Below, piece by piece: positions 1 to 9,078 of a stretch of 64,000 bases of DNA. The position numbers were made by a program, and so were the translations under genes. The notes under the pieces are model-generated. The model was given only the letters and a program-made list of their open reading frames with translations. It had not been told where the DNA came from and ran no database searches. Position 1 is the first letter of the stretch. Each line of letters begins with the position of its first letter. Source of the DNA: Natronorubrum halalkaliphilum (GTDB taxonomy: Archaea > Halobacteriota > Halobacteria > Halobacteriales > Natrialbaceae); assembly GCF_009834785.1 (NCBI RefSeq), contig NZ_WUYX01000069.1, forward strand, positions 207,697 through 271,696, read 5' to 3'.

Positions 1-82
1 GTCGACACGAAGGCAGTTCGTACCGTCGGGGAAGAGAGTCCGGCGAAAGTCTTTAGCAGTGACTACGGGTTATACTGTATCA

Positions 83-3000
83 ATGGATCCCCCCTTCGAT
101 AGCGCTGGCGCGAACCAAAACCACCGTCTTCGCCAGCAACGGGTCGTCGCCGACCTCGGCACCCAAGCGCTCGAGGGCACCGACCTCGACGACTTATTTC
201 GGGAGGCGGTAACCGCTGTCGCGACGACGCTGGAGACGGATTCGTGCAAGATTCTCGAGTTGCAACCCGGGAACGACGAGTTCCTGCTTCGGGAGGGGAT
301 CGGGTGGAGCGACGGGCTCTTGGGAACGGCGACGGTTTCGACCGACCGCGACTCGCAGGCAGGCTACACGCTAGAGGTGGAGGATACAGTCGTCGTCGAC
401 GACCTGCGAACGGAGGACAGATTCGCCGGCCCGGAGCTCCTTCGCGAGCACGACCTCGTCAGCGGAATCAGCGTCGTCATCGGATCGGCCGACGACCCGT
501 GGGGCGTCCTCGGCACGCACGCGACCGCACAACGGGCGTACGACGAGGGTGACGCGGTCTTCCTCCGGAACGTGGCGAACGTCCTCGCCTCGGCGATCGA
601 GCGCGACCGGGCGGACCGACGCCGCGATGCGGAGGCAATGCTCAGGCAGAAGATCGTCGACACGAGCCCGATCGGTATCACGATCGTCGGCGAGAACGGC
701 GAGCTGCGGTTCGCCAACGACCGCGCCGAGGAAATCTTCGGCCGGAGTCGGGAGCGGATCAGTGAACTCGAGTTCGACGATCCCGCGTGGGACGAGATCG
801 GTCCCGACGGTGATCCCCTCACCGCCGAGGAACTCCCGTTCCCGCGGATCGTCGAGTCGGGTGAGCCGCTGTTCGATCAGGTTAGCGGCGTGTTGCGGCC
901 GAACGGGGAGCGAATCTGGATCTCCGTCAACGGTGCTCCGCTTTGGAACGACAATGGAAATATCGACGGCGTCGTCTTCGCCATCGAGGACGTCACCGAC
1001 AGGTTCCACCGGGATCGCAAACTCGAGCGCTACGAGACCATCGTCGAGACGGCCCACGACGGTATCTACGTGCTCGACGAGGAGCGTCGGTTCGAACTGG
1101 TCAACGACGCGTTCGCCGAACTGACGGCGTTTTCTCGCTCGGAATTACGCGGCAGCCACGCCTCGCTCGTCTTCGGCGAGGAGTTCGCGTCGACGGAGGC
1201 CCAGCAGTTAGAAGCCGCGTCTGCACCGGAGAGCCCGACGTTCGAAGAGACGATCGAAACCGGTCCGGACGAGACGCTGGCGATCGAGAACCGATTTACC
1301 ATCCTGCCGGTAGACGACGGCACGGGAACGAAGCGAGTCGGCGTCGTCCGCGACATCAGCGAACGCAAACACCTCGAGGCCGAACTGCGCGCCGAACGCG
1401 ACCTGAAGGATCGGATCCTCGAGACGAGTCCGATCGGGATCACGCTCATCGACGCCGACGGGATGAACGTGTTCGCCAACGACCGAGCCGAGGAACTGTT
1501 CGGGCGCTCGCTCGAGGAACTTCGGTCGTACGTCCACGACGACGACCGGTGGAACCTCGTCGACGAGGACGGCCGGCCGCTGTCGGGCGAGGAATTGCCG
1601 TTTACGACCGTCAAGGAGACCGGGGAGCCGGTGTACGGGGACGTCCTCGGTCTCGACCAGCCCGACGGCACGCGGGTGTGGCTCTCTGCACACTGCGGCC
1701 CGCTTTTCGACGCTGACGGGACGTTCGACGGAGCCGTCTACGCGCTCCGTGACATCACCGAGCGAAAACGCCTCGAGAACGAACTCGAGCGGACGCTCGA
1801 CCGGGTCAGTGACGCGTTCAATTCGATAGATACGGACTGGAACTTCACCTACGTGAACGACCACGCCAAGGAGTTGCTCGACGTCGAAGACCGCGAACTC
1901 GTCGGGACCAACGTCTGGGAGGAGTTCCCCAGCGCCGTCGGCTCGCGGTTCGAGGAGGAGTACCGGCGAGCGATGGATACCCAGGAGACGGTCAGGTTTG
2001 AGGAGTACTCGCCCGTCGCCGACGCCTGGCTCGAGGTCGCCGCCTACCCCTCTGAGTCGGGGCTCTCGGTCTACTTCCGCGATATCACCGACCGGAAGGA
2101 TCGAGAACGGGCTTTAGAAGAGAGCGAACAGCGCTACCGGACGCTCATCGATCACTTCCCGAACGGGGCCGTCGCCCTGTTCGACGACGATCTGCAGTAT
2201 ACGATCGTGGGCGGCGAACTGATCGACGAAGGCGAGTACACTCCGGACGAAATCGTCGGCATGTCGGTCGGCGAGTGGGGCGACGAGATCGAGGCGGACT
2301 TCGAGCCGAAGTTCCGGGCCGCGCTGGCGGGCGAGGAACACACGTTCGAGGTCGACTACGAGGGCCGAGAACTGCTCGTGTACACCCTCCCCGTCCGAAA
2401 CAATCGGGGCGAGGTGTTCGCCGGGATGATGATGGTACAGGATATCACCGAGCGAAACGAGTACCGGCGAAAGCTCGAGGAGTCCAACGAACGGCTCGAG
2501 CAGTTCGCCTCCGTGGCCTCACACGACCTCCAGGAGCCGCTGCGAATGGTGTCGAGTTACCTGTCGCTCATCGAGAACCGATACGGGGAGGAACTCGACG
2601 CGGACGGCCAGGAGTTCCTCGAGTACGCCGTCGACGGGGCGGAGCGAATGCGGGCGATGATCGACGGATTGCTCGAGTTCTCACGGGTCGAAACGCGGGG
2701 AGAGCCGTTGGAACCCGTCGAACTCGATGACGTATTCGAGGACGTCCGGAAAGATCTGGCCGTTCGCATCGAGGAGAGCGAAGCCGAAATCGAGGCCGAC
2801 TCGCTACCTCGCGTGGTCGGCGACTCCGATCAGTTGCGGCAGGTGTTCCAGAATCTACTGAGCAACGCCATCGAGTACTCGGGCGACGCGCCACCGCGGA
2901 TCGATATTTCGGCCCACAGCTACGGCGACAGGTGCGAGATCGAGATTAGCGACGACGGGATCGGGATCGATCCGGCCGACGCAGACCGTATTTTCGGCCT

Positions 3001-3172
3001 GTTCAACCGACTGCACACCGTCGACGAGGCCAGCGGCAGCGGTATCGGACTGGCGCTCTGTGAGCGCATCGTCGAGCGCCACGGCGGCGAGATCCGCGTC
3101 GACTCCGAGCCCGGCGAGGGATCGACGTTCTCGGTTACCCTACCGACGGCGGATAAGTCAGCCGAGCGATAA
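83..3172 (+). CDS. GAF/multi-PAS sensor histidine kinase
   Basis: This is a soluble hybrid sensor kinase of 1029 residues. An N-terminal GAF-like region (about residues 20-185) is followed by five PAS/PAC units, recognisable by repeated blocks such as SPIGIT and DITERK spaced about 125 residues apart. A HisKA domain follows, with the phospho-acceptor His814 in SHDLQEP, and then a HATPase domain with N-box NLLSNAIEYS, G1 box DDGIGI and G2 box GSGIGLAL. No membrane segment or receiver domain is visible, so it probably senses an intracellular signal and passes phosphate to a separate regulator. The GTG at 59 would add eight residues. I prefer the ATG at 83 because the extra residues are not acidic or family-like. 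The stimulus cannot be read from the sequence. Confidence 0.93.
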   Translation: MDPPFDSAGANQNHRLRQQRVVADLGTQALEGTDLDDLFREAVTAVATTLETDSCKILELQPGNDEFLLREGIGWSDGLLGTATVSTDRDSQAGYTLEVEDTVVVDDLRTEDRFAGPELLREHDLVSGISVVIGSADDPWGVLGTHATAQRAYDEGDAVFLRNVANVLASAIERDRADRRRDAEAMLRQKIVDTSPIGITIVGENGELRFANDRAEEIFGRSRERISELEFDDPAWDEIGPDGDPLTAEELPFPRIVESGEPLFDQVSGVLRPNGERIWISVNGAPLWNDNGNIDGVVFAIEDVTDRFHRDRKLERYETIVETAHDGIYVLDEERRFELVNDAFAELTAFSRSELRGSHASLVFGEEFASTEAQQLEAASAPESPTFEETIETGPDETLAIENRFTILPVDDGTGTKRVGVVRDISERKHLEAELRAERDLKDRILETSPIGITLIDADGMNVFANDRAEELFGRSLEELRSYVHDDDRWNLVDEDGRPLSGEELPFTTVKETGEPVYGDVLGLDQPDGTRVWLSAHCGPLFDADGTFDGAVYALRDITERKRLENELERTLDRVSDAFNSIDTDWNFTYVNDHAKELLDVEDRELVGTNVWEEFPSAVGSRFEEEYRRAMDTQETVRFEEYSPVADAWLEVAAYPSESGLSVYFRDITDRKDRERALEESEQRYRTLIDHFPNGAVALFDDDLQYTIVGGELIDEGEYTPDEIVGMSVGEWGDEIEADFEPKFRAALAGEEHTFEVDYEGRELLVYTLPVRNNRGEVFAGMMMVQDITERNEYRRKLEESNERLEQFASVASHDLQEPLRMVSSYLSLIENRYGEELDADGQEFLEYAVDGAERMRAMIDGLLEFSRVETRGEPLEPVELDDVFEDVRKDLAVRIEESEAEIEADSLPRVVGDSDQLRQVFQNLLSNAIEYSGDAPPRIDISAHSYGDRCEIEISDDGIGIDPADADRIFGLFNRLHTVDEASGSGIGLALCERIVERHGGEIRVDSEPGEGSTFSVTLPTADKSAER

Positions 3173-3242
3173 TCGCGATCGCATTCGCGTCGCGGACAGT
3201 GTTCCGGGCTCGAGACGTGGAGAAGCCCCGCCCGAATACCGG

Positions 3243-4016
3243 TCAGTCCGTCCGCGGAATCGATCGTGCACCCAGTGCGAACGCGATCACGGCCAGAACC
3301 GCGATGATGCCGAGATTCGCCAGCGCCGGATCGACGCCGGCGACCGCGGCCGCGCCGGCGTCGGGATAGGTCGCCGCGCGAACGCCGCGAGCGAAGTACG
3401 TCAGCGGCGAGAGGTTCACGAACGGCTCGAACCAGCCGGGCAGTTGCTCGAGCGAGATGAACGTCTCGGAGAGGAACAGGAGGGGAAGCCCGATCGCGTT
3501 GCTCGCGGCGACGGCCCCGTCCTGCGAATCGGTGTAGCTGCCGAGCATCGCGCCGATCCCGCAGAACGCCACGACGCCGACGAGAATGTACGGAAGCAAC
3601 AGCGGCGAGAACGCGATTTCGGCCCCCGTCAACAGAACGACGAGCGCGAGGATCAGCAGGCTCGCGAGGCCGATGATGACCGCGTTGACCACGGTCTGAG
3701 CGAGCAGCCACTCGCCGCGGGTCAACGGCGTCGTCGCGAGTTTCTCGAATCGGTTGCCCTCCCGGTGGCGCGCGACCTCGCTGCCCAGTCGCGAGAGCGG
3801 CGTAAAGAGGACGACGACGGCGAGATAGCCCGGCACGTAGTACGCCGGCGGCTCCGTGAACAGTCCCTCACCTGTCGGATCGGTTCGAACGAGCGCGCCG
3901 AAGATGACGATCAGGATCACCGGGAAGAAGAAGGTGAAAAAGACCGCCGTCCGGCGACGGATGAACGACCGCCAGCCGGCGCTGGTCTCGGCCCTGATGC
4001 GACCGAGTCCGCTCAT
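3243..4016 (-). CDS. ABC-2 type transporter permease
   Basis: The 257-residue protein is the membrane half of an ABC exporter. Six hydrophobic segments follow a short basic N-terminus (RRRTAVFFTFFFP), and the conserved ABC-2 pattern of a periplasmic loop followed by FEKLATTPLTR and NLSPLTYFARG is present. Its start overlaps the end of the ATP-binding gene by four bases (ATGA), so the two are translationally coupled and form one transporter. Pairs of this type are usually drug, polyketide or lipid exporters. The substrate is unknown here. Confidence 0.92.
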   Translation of the reverse strand: MSGLGRIRAETSAGWRSFIRRRTAVFFTFFFPVILIVIFGALVRTDPTGEGLFTEPPAYYVPGYLAVVVLFTPLSRLGSEVARHREGNRFEKLATTPLTRGEWLLAQTVVNAVIIGLASLLILALVVLLTGAEIAFSPLLLPYILVGVVAFCGIGAMLGSYTDSQDGAVAASNAIGLPLLFLSETFISLEQLPGWFEPFVNLSPLTYFARGVRAATYPDAGAAAVAGVDPALANLGIIAVLAVIAFALGARSIPRTD

Positions 4017-4987
4017 GCAGTCTCACTCGCGCTCGCGAGGTCGTCCCGTTCGCTCGTGTCGGGGCTGGTTCGCTCGAGTTCCGTACGGTCGGCCAGTTCG
4101 AGGTATACGTCCTCGAGATCGGGTTCGGCCCACGAGAGGCCGGTGTACTCGAGGTTTCGGTCCTCGAGGTAGTCGACGACGGCTCCGATTTCGGCGGGTG
4201 CGATGTCGCGGACGACGAGCGCGCCGTCGGGGGTGCCGTGGCGACCGCGTCCGGGACGCTCGACGGGATACTCGAGGTCCTCGAACGCCTCGCTTTCGGC
4301 CGTCGTCTCGATGGTGAGGCGACTCGAGCCGCCGTGCTTGCGGACGAGCGCCGCCGGTGTGTCGCAGGCGACGAGAGAGCCGTCGGCCAGCAGGCCCACG
4401 CGGTCGGCCAGCCGCTCGGCTTCGGCCATGTCGTGGGTGGTGAGCAGAACCGTCGTCCCGCCCGCGGCGAGGTCTTCGATCAGTCGCCACACCGTCCGGC
4501 GGCCCGCGGGATCGATTCCCGTCGTCGGTTCGTCCAGAAAGAGAACGTCGGGGTCGTTGACCAGCGTCGAGCCGACGCAGACGCGCCGTTGCTGGCCGCC
4601 GGAGAGATCCTCGTACCAGGTGTCGCGGGCGTCGGCGAGACCGACGTCGGCGAGCACGGCATCGGGATCGCGCGGATCATCGTACAGCCCGGCGTAGTAG
4701 GCGAGCAGTTCGCGAGCGGAGAGGCGATCCGGCGGCGAGAAGTCCTGCGGGAGGACGCCGAGGCGGCCGCGATCGATGGCCGCCGGGGCCTCGCCCAGCA
4801 CGCGGGCCGTCCCCGAATCGGGCTCGGTCGTCCCCGTCAGCGCGCGTACGAGCGTCGTCTTCCCGGCTCCGTTCGGACCGATCAGCCCGAAGACTTCGCC
4901 GGCGGTGACGGAAAGCGACGCCCCCGATAGCGCCACCGTCTCGCCGTAGGTCTTCTCGAGGTCCGTCGCTTCGACTACGGCAGTCAT
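4013..4987 (-). CDS. ABC-2 type transporter ATP-binding protein
   Basis: This 324-residue ATPase energises the permease encoded directly downstream. Walker A is GPNGAGKTT, the signature is LSGGQQRR and Walker B is LFLDEPTTGID; an extra C-terminal domain of about 90 residues is typical of DrrA/CcmA-like exporters. An upstream in-frame start at 5074 would add 29 residues. I chose the ATG at 4987 because the protein then begins MTAVVEATDLEKTYGE, the usual family N-terminus. The gene shares a 4-bp overlap with the permease. Confidence 0.93.
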   Translation of the reverse strand: MTAVVEATDLEKTYGETVALSGASLSVTAGEVFGLIGPNGAGKTTLVRALTGTTEPDSGTARVLGEAPAAIDRGRLGVLPQDFSPPDRLSARELLAYYAGLYDDPRDPDAVLADVGLADARDTWYEDLSGGQQRRVCVGSTLVNDPDVLFLDEPTTGIDPAGRRTVWRLIEDLAAGGTTVLLTTHDMAEAERLADRVGLLADGSLVACDTPAALVRKHGGSSRLTIETTAESEAFEDLEYPVERPGRGRHGTPDGALVVRDIAPAEIGAVVDYLEDRNLEYTGLSWAEPDLEDVYLELADRTELERTSPDTSERDDLASASETA

Positions 4988-5080
4988 ACGGGGCGGTTCC
5001 CGCGCGTCGGGGGTAAGGGGTTCGATTCGCATCTCGAGCACGGATGGAGTGGTGGCTGACTCGAGTACACCCAATCCCGA

Positions 5081-6421
5081 TCAGTCGGTTGACTCCGCGG
5101 TCGGAGCGGTCTTCGATCGTTCGACGACGTGCCGATCGGGGAGATCCGGTTCTGGTTCGCGGCCGACGGTAAAGAACCGCTCGGTGCGGGTGAGTTCTTC
5201 CGAAGCGGGGCTGGGCTTCGTGACCTGTTCGTACTCGATCGCGACGCCGTCCGCTTCAGGGGCGATCCGGACCGCCGCAAGCTGATACGACGGGTAAAAC
5301 ACCGGCGGAAGGATCCCGATGATGCCGTCGCGGCGGTGGAGACGCTTCAGCCACGTGCCGGTGTTGACAAGCACGCCGCCGTCGACCTCGTTCAGCAGCG
5401 GTCGGTGAGTATGGCCGAAGCAGAAGATCGTCGTCTCGGGCTCCTCGGCGAAGACCTCGCGAGCCGTCTCCTCGTAGGTGGCGGTCGGATCGACCGTGAG
5501 TTCGGTCTCGAAGACGCCGAACCGATCGACCGTCTTCCTGACGTCTCGACGGATGAAGTACAACGGGATCCCGATGAGCACCAACAGCCCTGCGATGCCG
5601 ATGTTCAACGCGAGAAGGGACCAGGCGATGGTGCCGGCCGTCCCGAACTGACCGAGAAACTCGGTCGTCCACTCGACGGGTGTCGACCAGATCCCCGCCA
5701 GATGGAGTCCGGACAGGACCACGAGGAGGATGCTGATGTTGAACAGCAACAGAAACGGGACCAGCGAGTACCGAATCAGGGGGTTCATCTCCCGGTAGAA
5801 GTACTTCGAGAACAGCCAGATCGGCATCCGCTCGGTCGGCGTCACCGCCTGGACGTCCTTCAGCCAGTTGTACCGGCCCCGATCGGAAAGCTGGCCCGCA
5901 CGGCTCGTAACGAGGGTGTTGTAGTAGTAGCCAAGCGGCGTTGCGTGGGGGTTCCCCCAGTCCTCGATCCGGTTGTTGTCGTCCTGCTGGTGGCCGTGTT
6001 CGAAGTGGATCGCCTGGTCGCCGACCGGCCGCGTGATAGCGTCGTCCTGCACAAGATCGACGTTGTACTCGGCAAAGCGCTCGACGTACTCGTCGTAGGC
6101 CGCGAGCTCGTGGTCGTGGTTGCCCGGCAGCATCGTGATCCGGACGTTCTCGCCGGTCGCCCGGAACTGCGCGAACAGCTCCGGATACGTCTCCTCGAGG
6201 ACGTCGAACTTCTCGATCCCCTCGACCGTCGTGAACTCCCAGAGGCCGAACGCGTCGCCGTTGATCACCAGTTCGGCGTTTTCGTCGGTCTCCTCGAGTC
6301 GCTCGAGGAAGGCGAGCAGTTCGTCGAGGAACGGAACCTCCTCTAACTGCTCGTCACCGCCGATGTGGAGATCGCTGATGACGTAGTAGACCCGATCGTC
6401 GTCCTCGGATTCCCTAACCAT
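5081..6421 (-). CDS. membrane-anchored calcineurin-like metallophosphoesterase
   Basis: The 446-residue protein has all the metal-binding blocks of the calcineurin-like phosphoesterase fold: SDLHIGG near the N-terminus, NGDAFG, PGNHDHE, a GHQ block and FGHTHRP with VNTGTW. Two or three hydrophobic segments (around residues 220-300) interrupt the catalytic domain between the GHQ and GHTH motifs, so the enzyme is probably tethered to the inner face of the membrane. The start at 6421 (MVRESEDDDRVYYVISDLH) replaces a longer reading to 6541 that would add a basic, non-haloarchaeal-looking leader. The substrate is unknown; UDP-diacylglucosamine hydrolases and cyclic-nucleotide esterases share the fold. 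Confidence 0.88.
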   Translation of the reverse strand: MVRESEDDDRVYYVISDLHIGGDEQLEEVPFLDELLAFLERLEETDENAELVINGDAFGLWEFTTVEGIEKFDVLEETYPELFAQFRATGENVRITMLPGNHDHELAAYDEYVERFAEYNVDLVQDDAITRPVGDQAIHFEHGHQQDDNNRIEDWGNPHATPLGYYYNTLVTSRAGQLSDRGRYNWLKDVQAVTPTERMPIWLFSKYFYREMNPLIRYSLVPFLLLFNISILLVVLSGLHLAGIWSTPVEWTTEFLGQFGTAGTIAWSLLALNIGIAGLLVLIGIPLYFIRRDVRKTVDRFGVFETELTVDPTATYEETAREVFAEEPETTIFCFGHTHRPLLNEVDGGVLVNTGTWLKRLHRRDGIIGILPPVFYPSYQLAAVRIAPEADGVAIEYEQVTKPSPASEELTRTERFFTVGREPEPDLPDRHVVERSKTAPTAESTD

Positions 6422-6575
6422 TCGTTCCCAGCCTGTCGCTCGACTACGAAAGGTGTTGCCGTCTGCTTCGCGCCGAGAGTCTCGGCCCGATGGTGGCCGC
6501 CGGGTGTCGTCCGACCCGAAACCGCGCCCTCGCAGGCTCAACCATTACTGCTGCAGTGGTGGTAGCCGGTCGGGA

Positions 6576-7532
6576 ATGACCCGGATCGGTTACACCCTCT
6601 CGAGCGAAGAGCACGGCCCGAACGAACTCGTCGATATCGCGGTTCGCGCCGAGGAAGCCGGCTTCGACTTCCTCTCGATATCGGATCACTTCCACCCGTG
6701 GGTTTCGGCGCAGGGCGAGTCGGCGTTCGTCTGGACGACGTTAGGCGGGATCGCAAGAGCGACGGACGACATCGAGGTCGGCGTCGGCGTCACCTGTCCG
6801 ACGGTCAGAATCCATCCGGCCAACGTCGCCCACGCCGTCGCGACCGTCGACGAGATGTTCGGCGATCGCTTCACGTTCGGCGTCGGCACCGGCGAGAACC
6901 TGAACGAACACGTTACGGGCGAGCGCTGGCCCGAACACGACGTGCGCCTCGAGATGTTAGACGAAGCGATGGACGTCATGCGCGCGCTCTGGACCGGCGA
7001 GACGACGAGCCATCACGGCGAGCACTACACAGTCGAGAACGCGCGACTCTACACCTGTCCCGACGAGCAGCCGACGACGATCGGAAGCGCATTCGGCCCG
7101 CAGACGGCCGAGTGGGTTGCCGAAACGACCGACGGCCTCTGGTGTTCCGGGCCGAAGGCGGAGCCGGTCGAGGCCTACGAGGACGCCGGCGGCGAGGGGC
7201 CGAAATACACGCAACTGCACGGCTGCTACGCCGAAACCGAGGAGGAGGCCGTCGAGACCGTCTACGAGTACTGGCCGAACGGCTCCATGCCTGGCGAACT
7301 CGCACAGGTACTGCCGACGCCGGCCCACTTCGAGCAGGCCGCCCAGATGGTCGAGAAGGAGGATATCGCGGAGGCCGGGACGACGACCAGTCCGGACCCC
7401 CAAGACCACATCGACAGCATCGAGCAGGCGATCGACGCCGGCTACGATCACGTCTACTTCCACCAGATCGGGCCACAGCAGGATCCGGCCATCGAATTCT
7501 ACGAGGAATCGGTATTGCCGTCGTTCCAGTGA
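6576..7532 (+). CDS. F420-dependent LLM-class oxidoreductase (G6PDH-like family)
   Basis: This 318-residue protein belongs to the luciferase-like monooxygenase superfamily, in the subgroup related to F420-dependent glucose-6-phosphate dehydrogenase. Typical blocks are the N-terminal IGYTLSSEEHGPNELVD, SDHFHPW, GVGTGENLNEH and WCSGPKAEPV. It is expected to reduce or oxidise an organic substrate with coenzyme F420, a deazaflavin that haloarchaea make. I chose the ATG at 6576, since earlier starts add a basic leader. It is divergently oriented from the phosphoesterase, with about 150 bp between starts. The substrate cannot be assigned. Confidence 0.9.
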   Translation: MTRIGYTLSSEEHGPNELVDIAVRAEEAGFDFLSISDHFHPWVSAQGESAFVWTTLGGIARATDDIEVGVGVTCPTVRIHPANVAHAVATVDEMFGDRFTFGVGTGENLNEHVTGERWPEHDVRLEMLDEAMDVMRALWTGETTSHHGEHYTVENARLYTCPDEQPTTIGSAFGPQTAEWVAETTDGLWCSGPKAEPVEAYEDAGGEGPKYTQLHGCYAETEEEAVETVYEYWPNGSMPGELAQVLPTPAHFEQAAQMVEKEDIAEAGTTTSPDPQDHIDSIEQAIDAGYDHVYFHQIGPQQDPAIEFYEESVLPSFQ

Positions 7533-7559
7533 GGCGCGTACCGGACTCGAGAAAGCCCC

Positions 7560-7883
7560 TCACGACCGGTATTGGACTTCAATACAGCCGTCGTCGTCGA
7601 TCTCGACCGTATACGTGTTGTCGGCGTCGACCGCGAACGAGACGACCGTTTCACCGTTCCCGGTTCCGTCGGCGAGGAGCGCATCGATCGCGTCCGGATC
7701 GACGTGTTCGTGCAACACGAAGCCGAGTTCGGTCGGCGCGTCGATCGGATCGACGTCCGTGAGGGCACAGATCGCGTGGATCACGGCGATACTGGCGGGC
7801 GTCTCGCCGTCGTACTCGTATTCGAGCGTGTCCGGTTCGCCGTCCGACTCGAGGTCACGAGGCAACGCGTTTTTCGAACCCAT
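7560..7883 (-). CDS. HalOD1 output domain protein
   Basis: The 107-residue acidic protein matches the small haloarchaeal HalOD1 output-domain proteins: an alpha/beta unit with SIAVIHAICALTDVDPIDAPTELGFVLHEHVDP and a C-terminal strand pair ending TVEIDDDGCIEVQ. The domain is thought to act as an output module in haloarchaeal signal transduction, and stand-alone copies are common. The start at 7883 (MGSKNALPRD) was chosen because the reading frame upstream to 8240 is basic and repeat-rich. It converges with the F420 oxidoreductase gene, 27 bp apart. Confidence 0.85.
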   Translation of the reverse strand: MGSKNALPRDLESDGEPDTLEYEYDGETPASIAVIHAICALTDVDPIDAPTELGFVLHEHVDPDAIDALLADGTGNGETVVSFAVDADNTYTVEIDDDGCIEVQYRS

Positions 7884-8454
7884 CGTCGAATGGCAACTCC
7901 GTGTTCGGAAGGGCACACGGGATGCATTTGCAAGCGCGATCCCATAAGAGGCTGCAGAAGCCGTACAAAAGACTCCACCGGCCACTGTCGGAAACTGCTG
8001 GCGAAGTGCGATAGCTCGTCGCAAACGCTCCAGAGCAGGGTTTCGAACGGGGAGTGGGAGAAACCACTCGCGGGGTCGTCGCATACTATCGGTGCAACGT
8101 GACGGGGAGTCCATCGCACCCGAGAGCTCATTCGTAGCGGGTCCCCCGCGAGTGTATGTGGTGCTATCACAGACCAAGGGAAGAGCGTGCGGCCAAATAA
8201 TATTGGACCGGAACGCCGATACTGTTCGGTGGCCGTACACCCCTTGCAGAGTGATACTGTCGGACAGAAGTCAATACGAAGCCGATCGTGTATTCGGGGT
8301 CGTCGCCGACGGTGACGACTCCAGCAGACCGATCGGCTTCACGTCGTTCTGTCCAACAGTATAATAGAGCGGGTCGAAACGAGTGTGCGACGGTAGGAAG
8401 GGTGATTGTAACCCCACAGACACATTCAAGTGGGAGAGACGTGTCCGCCAAACA
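7884..8454. other. intergenic stretch with hairpin repeat
   Basis: This 571-bp stretch lies between the divergently transcribed HalOD1 and GrpB genes and has no convincing coding sequence. The open frames in it give basic, low-quality proteins on both strands. It contains the 109-bp inverted-repeat element at 8254-8362. A partial direct copy of the element's end is present as GATACTGTTCGG at 8218-8229. Confidence 0.6.
8254..8362. repeat. 109-bp nested inverted repeat (MITE-like element or structured RNA)
   Basis: The outer arms ATACTGTCGGACAGAA (8254-8269) and TTCTGTCCAACAGTAT (8347-8362) are complementary at 15 of 16 positions. Inside them lies a perfect 11-bp pair, GAAGCCGATCG (8278-8288) with CGATCGGCTTC (8330-8340), and an innermost GTCGTC/GACGAC pair. 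The whole segment can fold into one long, three-stemmed hairpin. This structure suits either a small non-autonomous transposable element with terminal inverted repeats or a structured transcript. No clear target-site duplication is seen at the ends. Confidence 0.6.
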
Positions 8455-9042
8455 ATGGTCAGTACGAACGACGATCCGATCGAACTCGTTCCGGCCAGGA
8501 CCGAAACATGGCGCGAACAGTTCACCGAGGAACGCGACCGCATCGACGAAACGCTCGCCGATGCGTCCCTCGAGTCGACCGTCGAACGAATCGAACACGT
8601 CGGCTCGACCGCGGTTCCCGACCTCGCGGCGAAGGACATCGTCGACCTCGATATCGTCGTCGCGGACGGCGCGGTTCGCGAAGTCTCGCGAACGCTCGAG
8701 ACCGAACTCGGCGGCGACCGGATCGAGAATAGCGACGAGTGGCACCCCGTATTTCGCCGCGAAAACGGCCAACGGTTCAACGATCACGTCTTCGCGGCCT
8801 CGAGCGACGGCTGGAAAATCAGCGTCGTTACGCGCGAGATACTCGCGGCCGAACCGACGCTCCGTGCGGAGTACGAAGCGCTGAAACGGGAACTGGCGGC
8901 CGAACACGACGAACTCGTCGCGTACTCGAGGGGAAAGACCGCGTTCATCAAGCGCGCGCTCGACGTTGCACGAGCGAGCGACGGACTGTCGTTCGATTTC
9001 GAGGTTCCGATCAATAATCGTGATGACCTCTCCGACGAATGA
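8455..9042 (+). CDS. GrpB family nucleotidyltransferase-like protein
   Basis: This 195-residue protein belongs to the GrpB/UPF0157 family, a nucleotidyltransferase-fold group also found fused to dephospho-CoA kinase in bacteria. The hallmark block IEHVGSTAVPDLAAKDIVDLDIVV is present around residues 48-72, followed by WHPVFRRENGQ and a C-terminal helical region with YSRGKTAFIK. The start at 8455 (MVSTNDDP) was preferred over an upstream in-frame start that adds a basic leader. The biochemical role of the stand-alone family is not established. Confidence 0.88.
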   Translation: MVSTNDDPIELVPARTETWREQFTEERDRIDETLADASLESTVERIEHVGSTAVPDLAAKDIVDLDIVVADGAVREVSRTLETELGGDRIENSDEWHPVFRRENGQRFNDHVFAASSDGWKISVVTREILAAEPTLRAEYEALKRELAAEHDELVAYSRGKTAFIKRALDVARASDGLSFDFEVPINNRDDLSDE

Positions 9043-9078
9043 GAGGTGTTTTCCCCGGTGGCCACCGAAGCCGACTAA

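Noticed and set aside
1-58. Upstream of the histidine kinase, possible end of another gene
   Set aside because: Only 58-82 bases are visible and no frame shows recognisable sequence, so nothing can be assigned.
3060-4172. 370-residue plus-strand frame opposite the ABC permease gene
   Set aside because: It is the antisense shadow of the ABC permease and ATPase genes. Long spurious frames are common in GC-rich haloarchaeal DNA.
8092-8364. 90-residue frame covering the hairpin element
   Set aside because: It is an accidental reading of the inverted repeat; composition is not that of a haloarchaeal protein and no start signal is visible.
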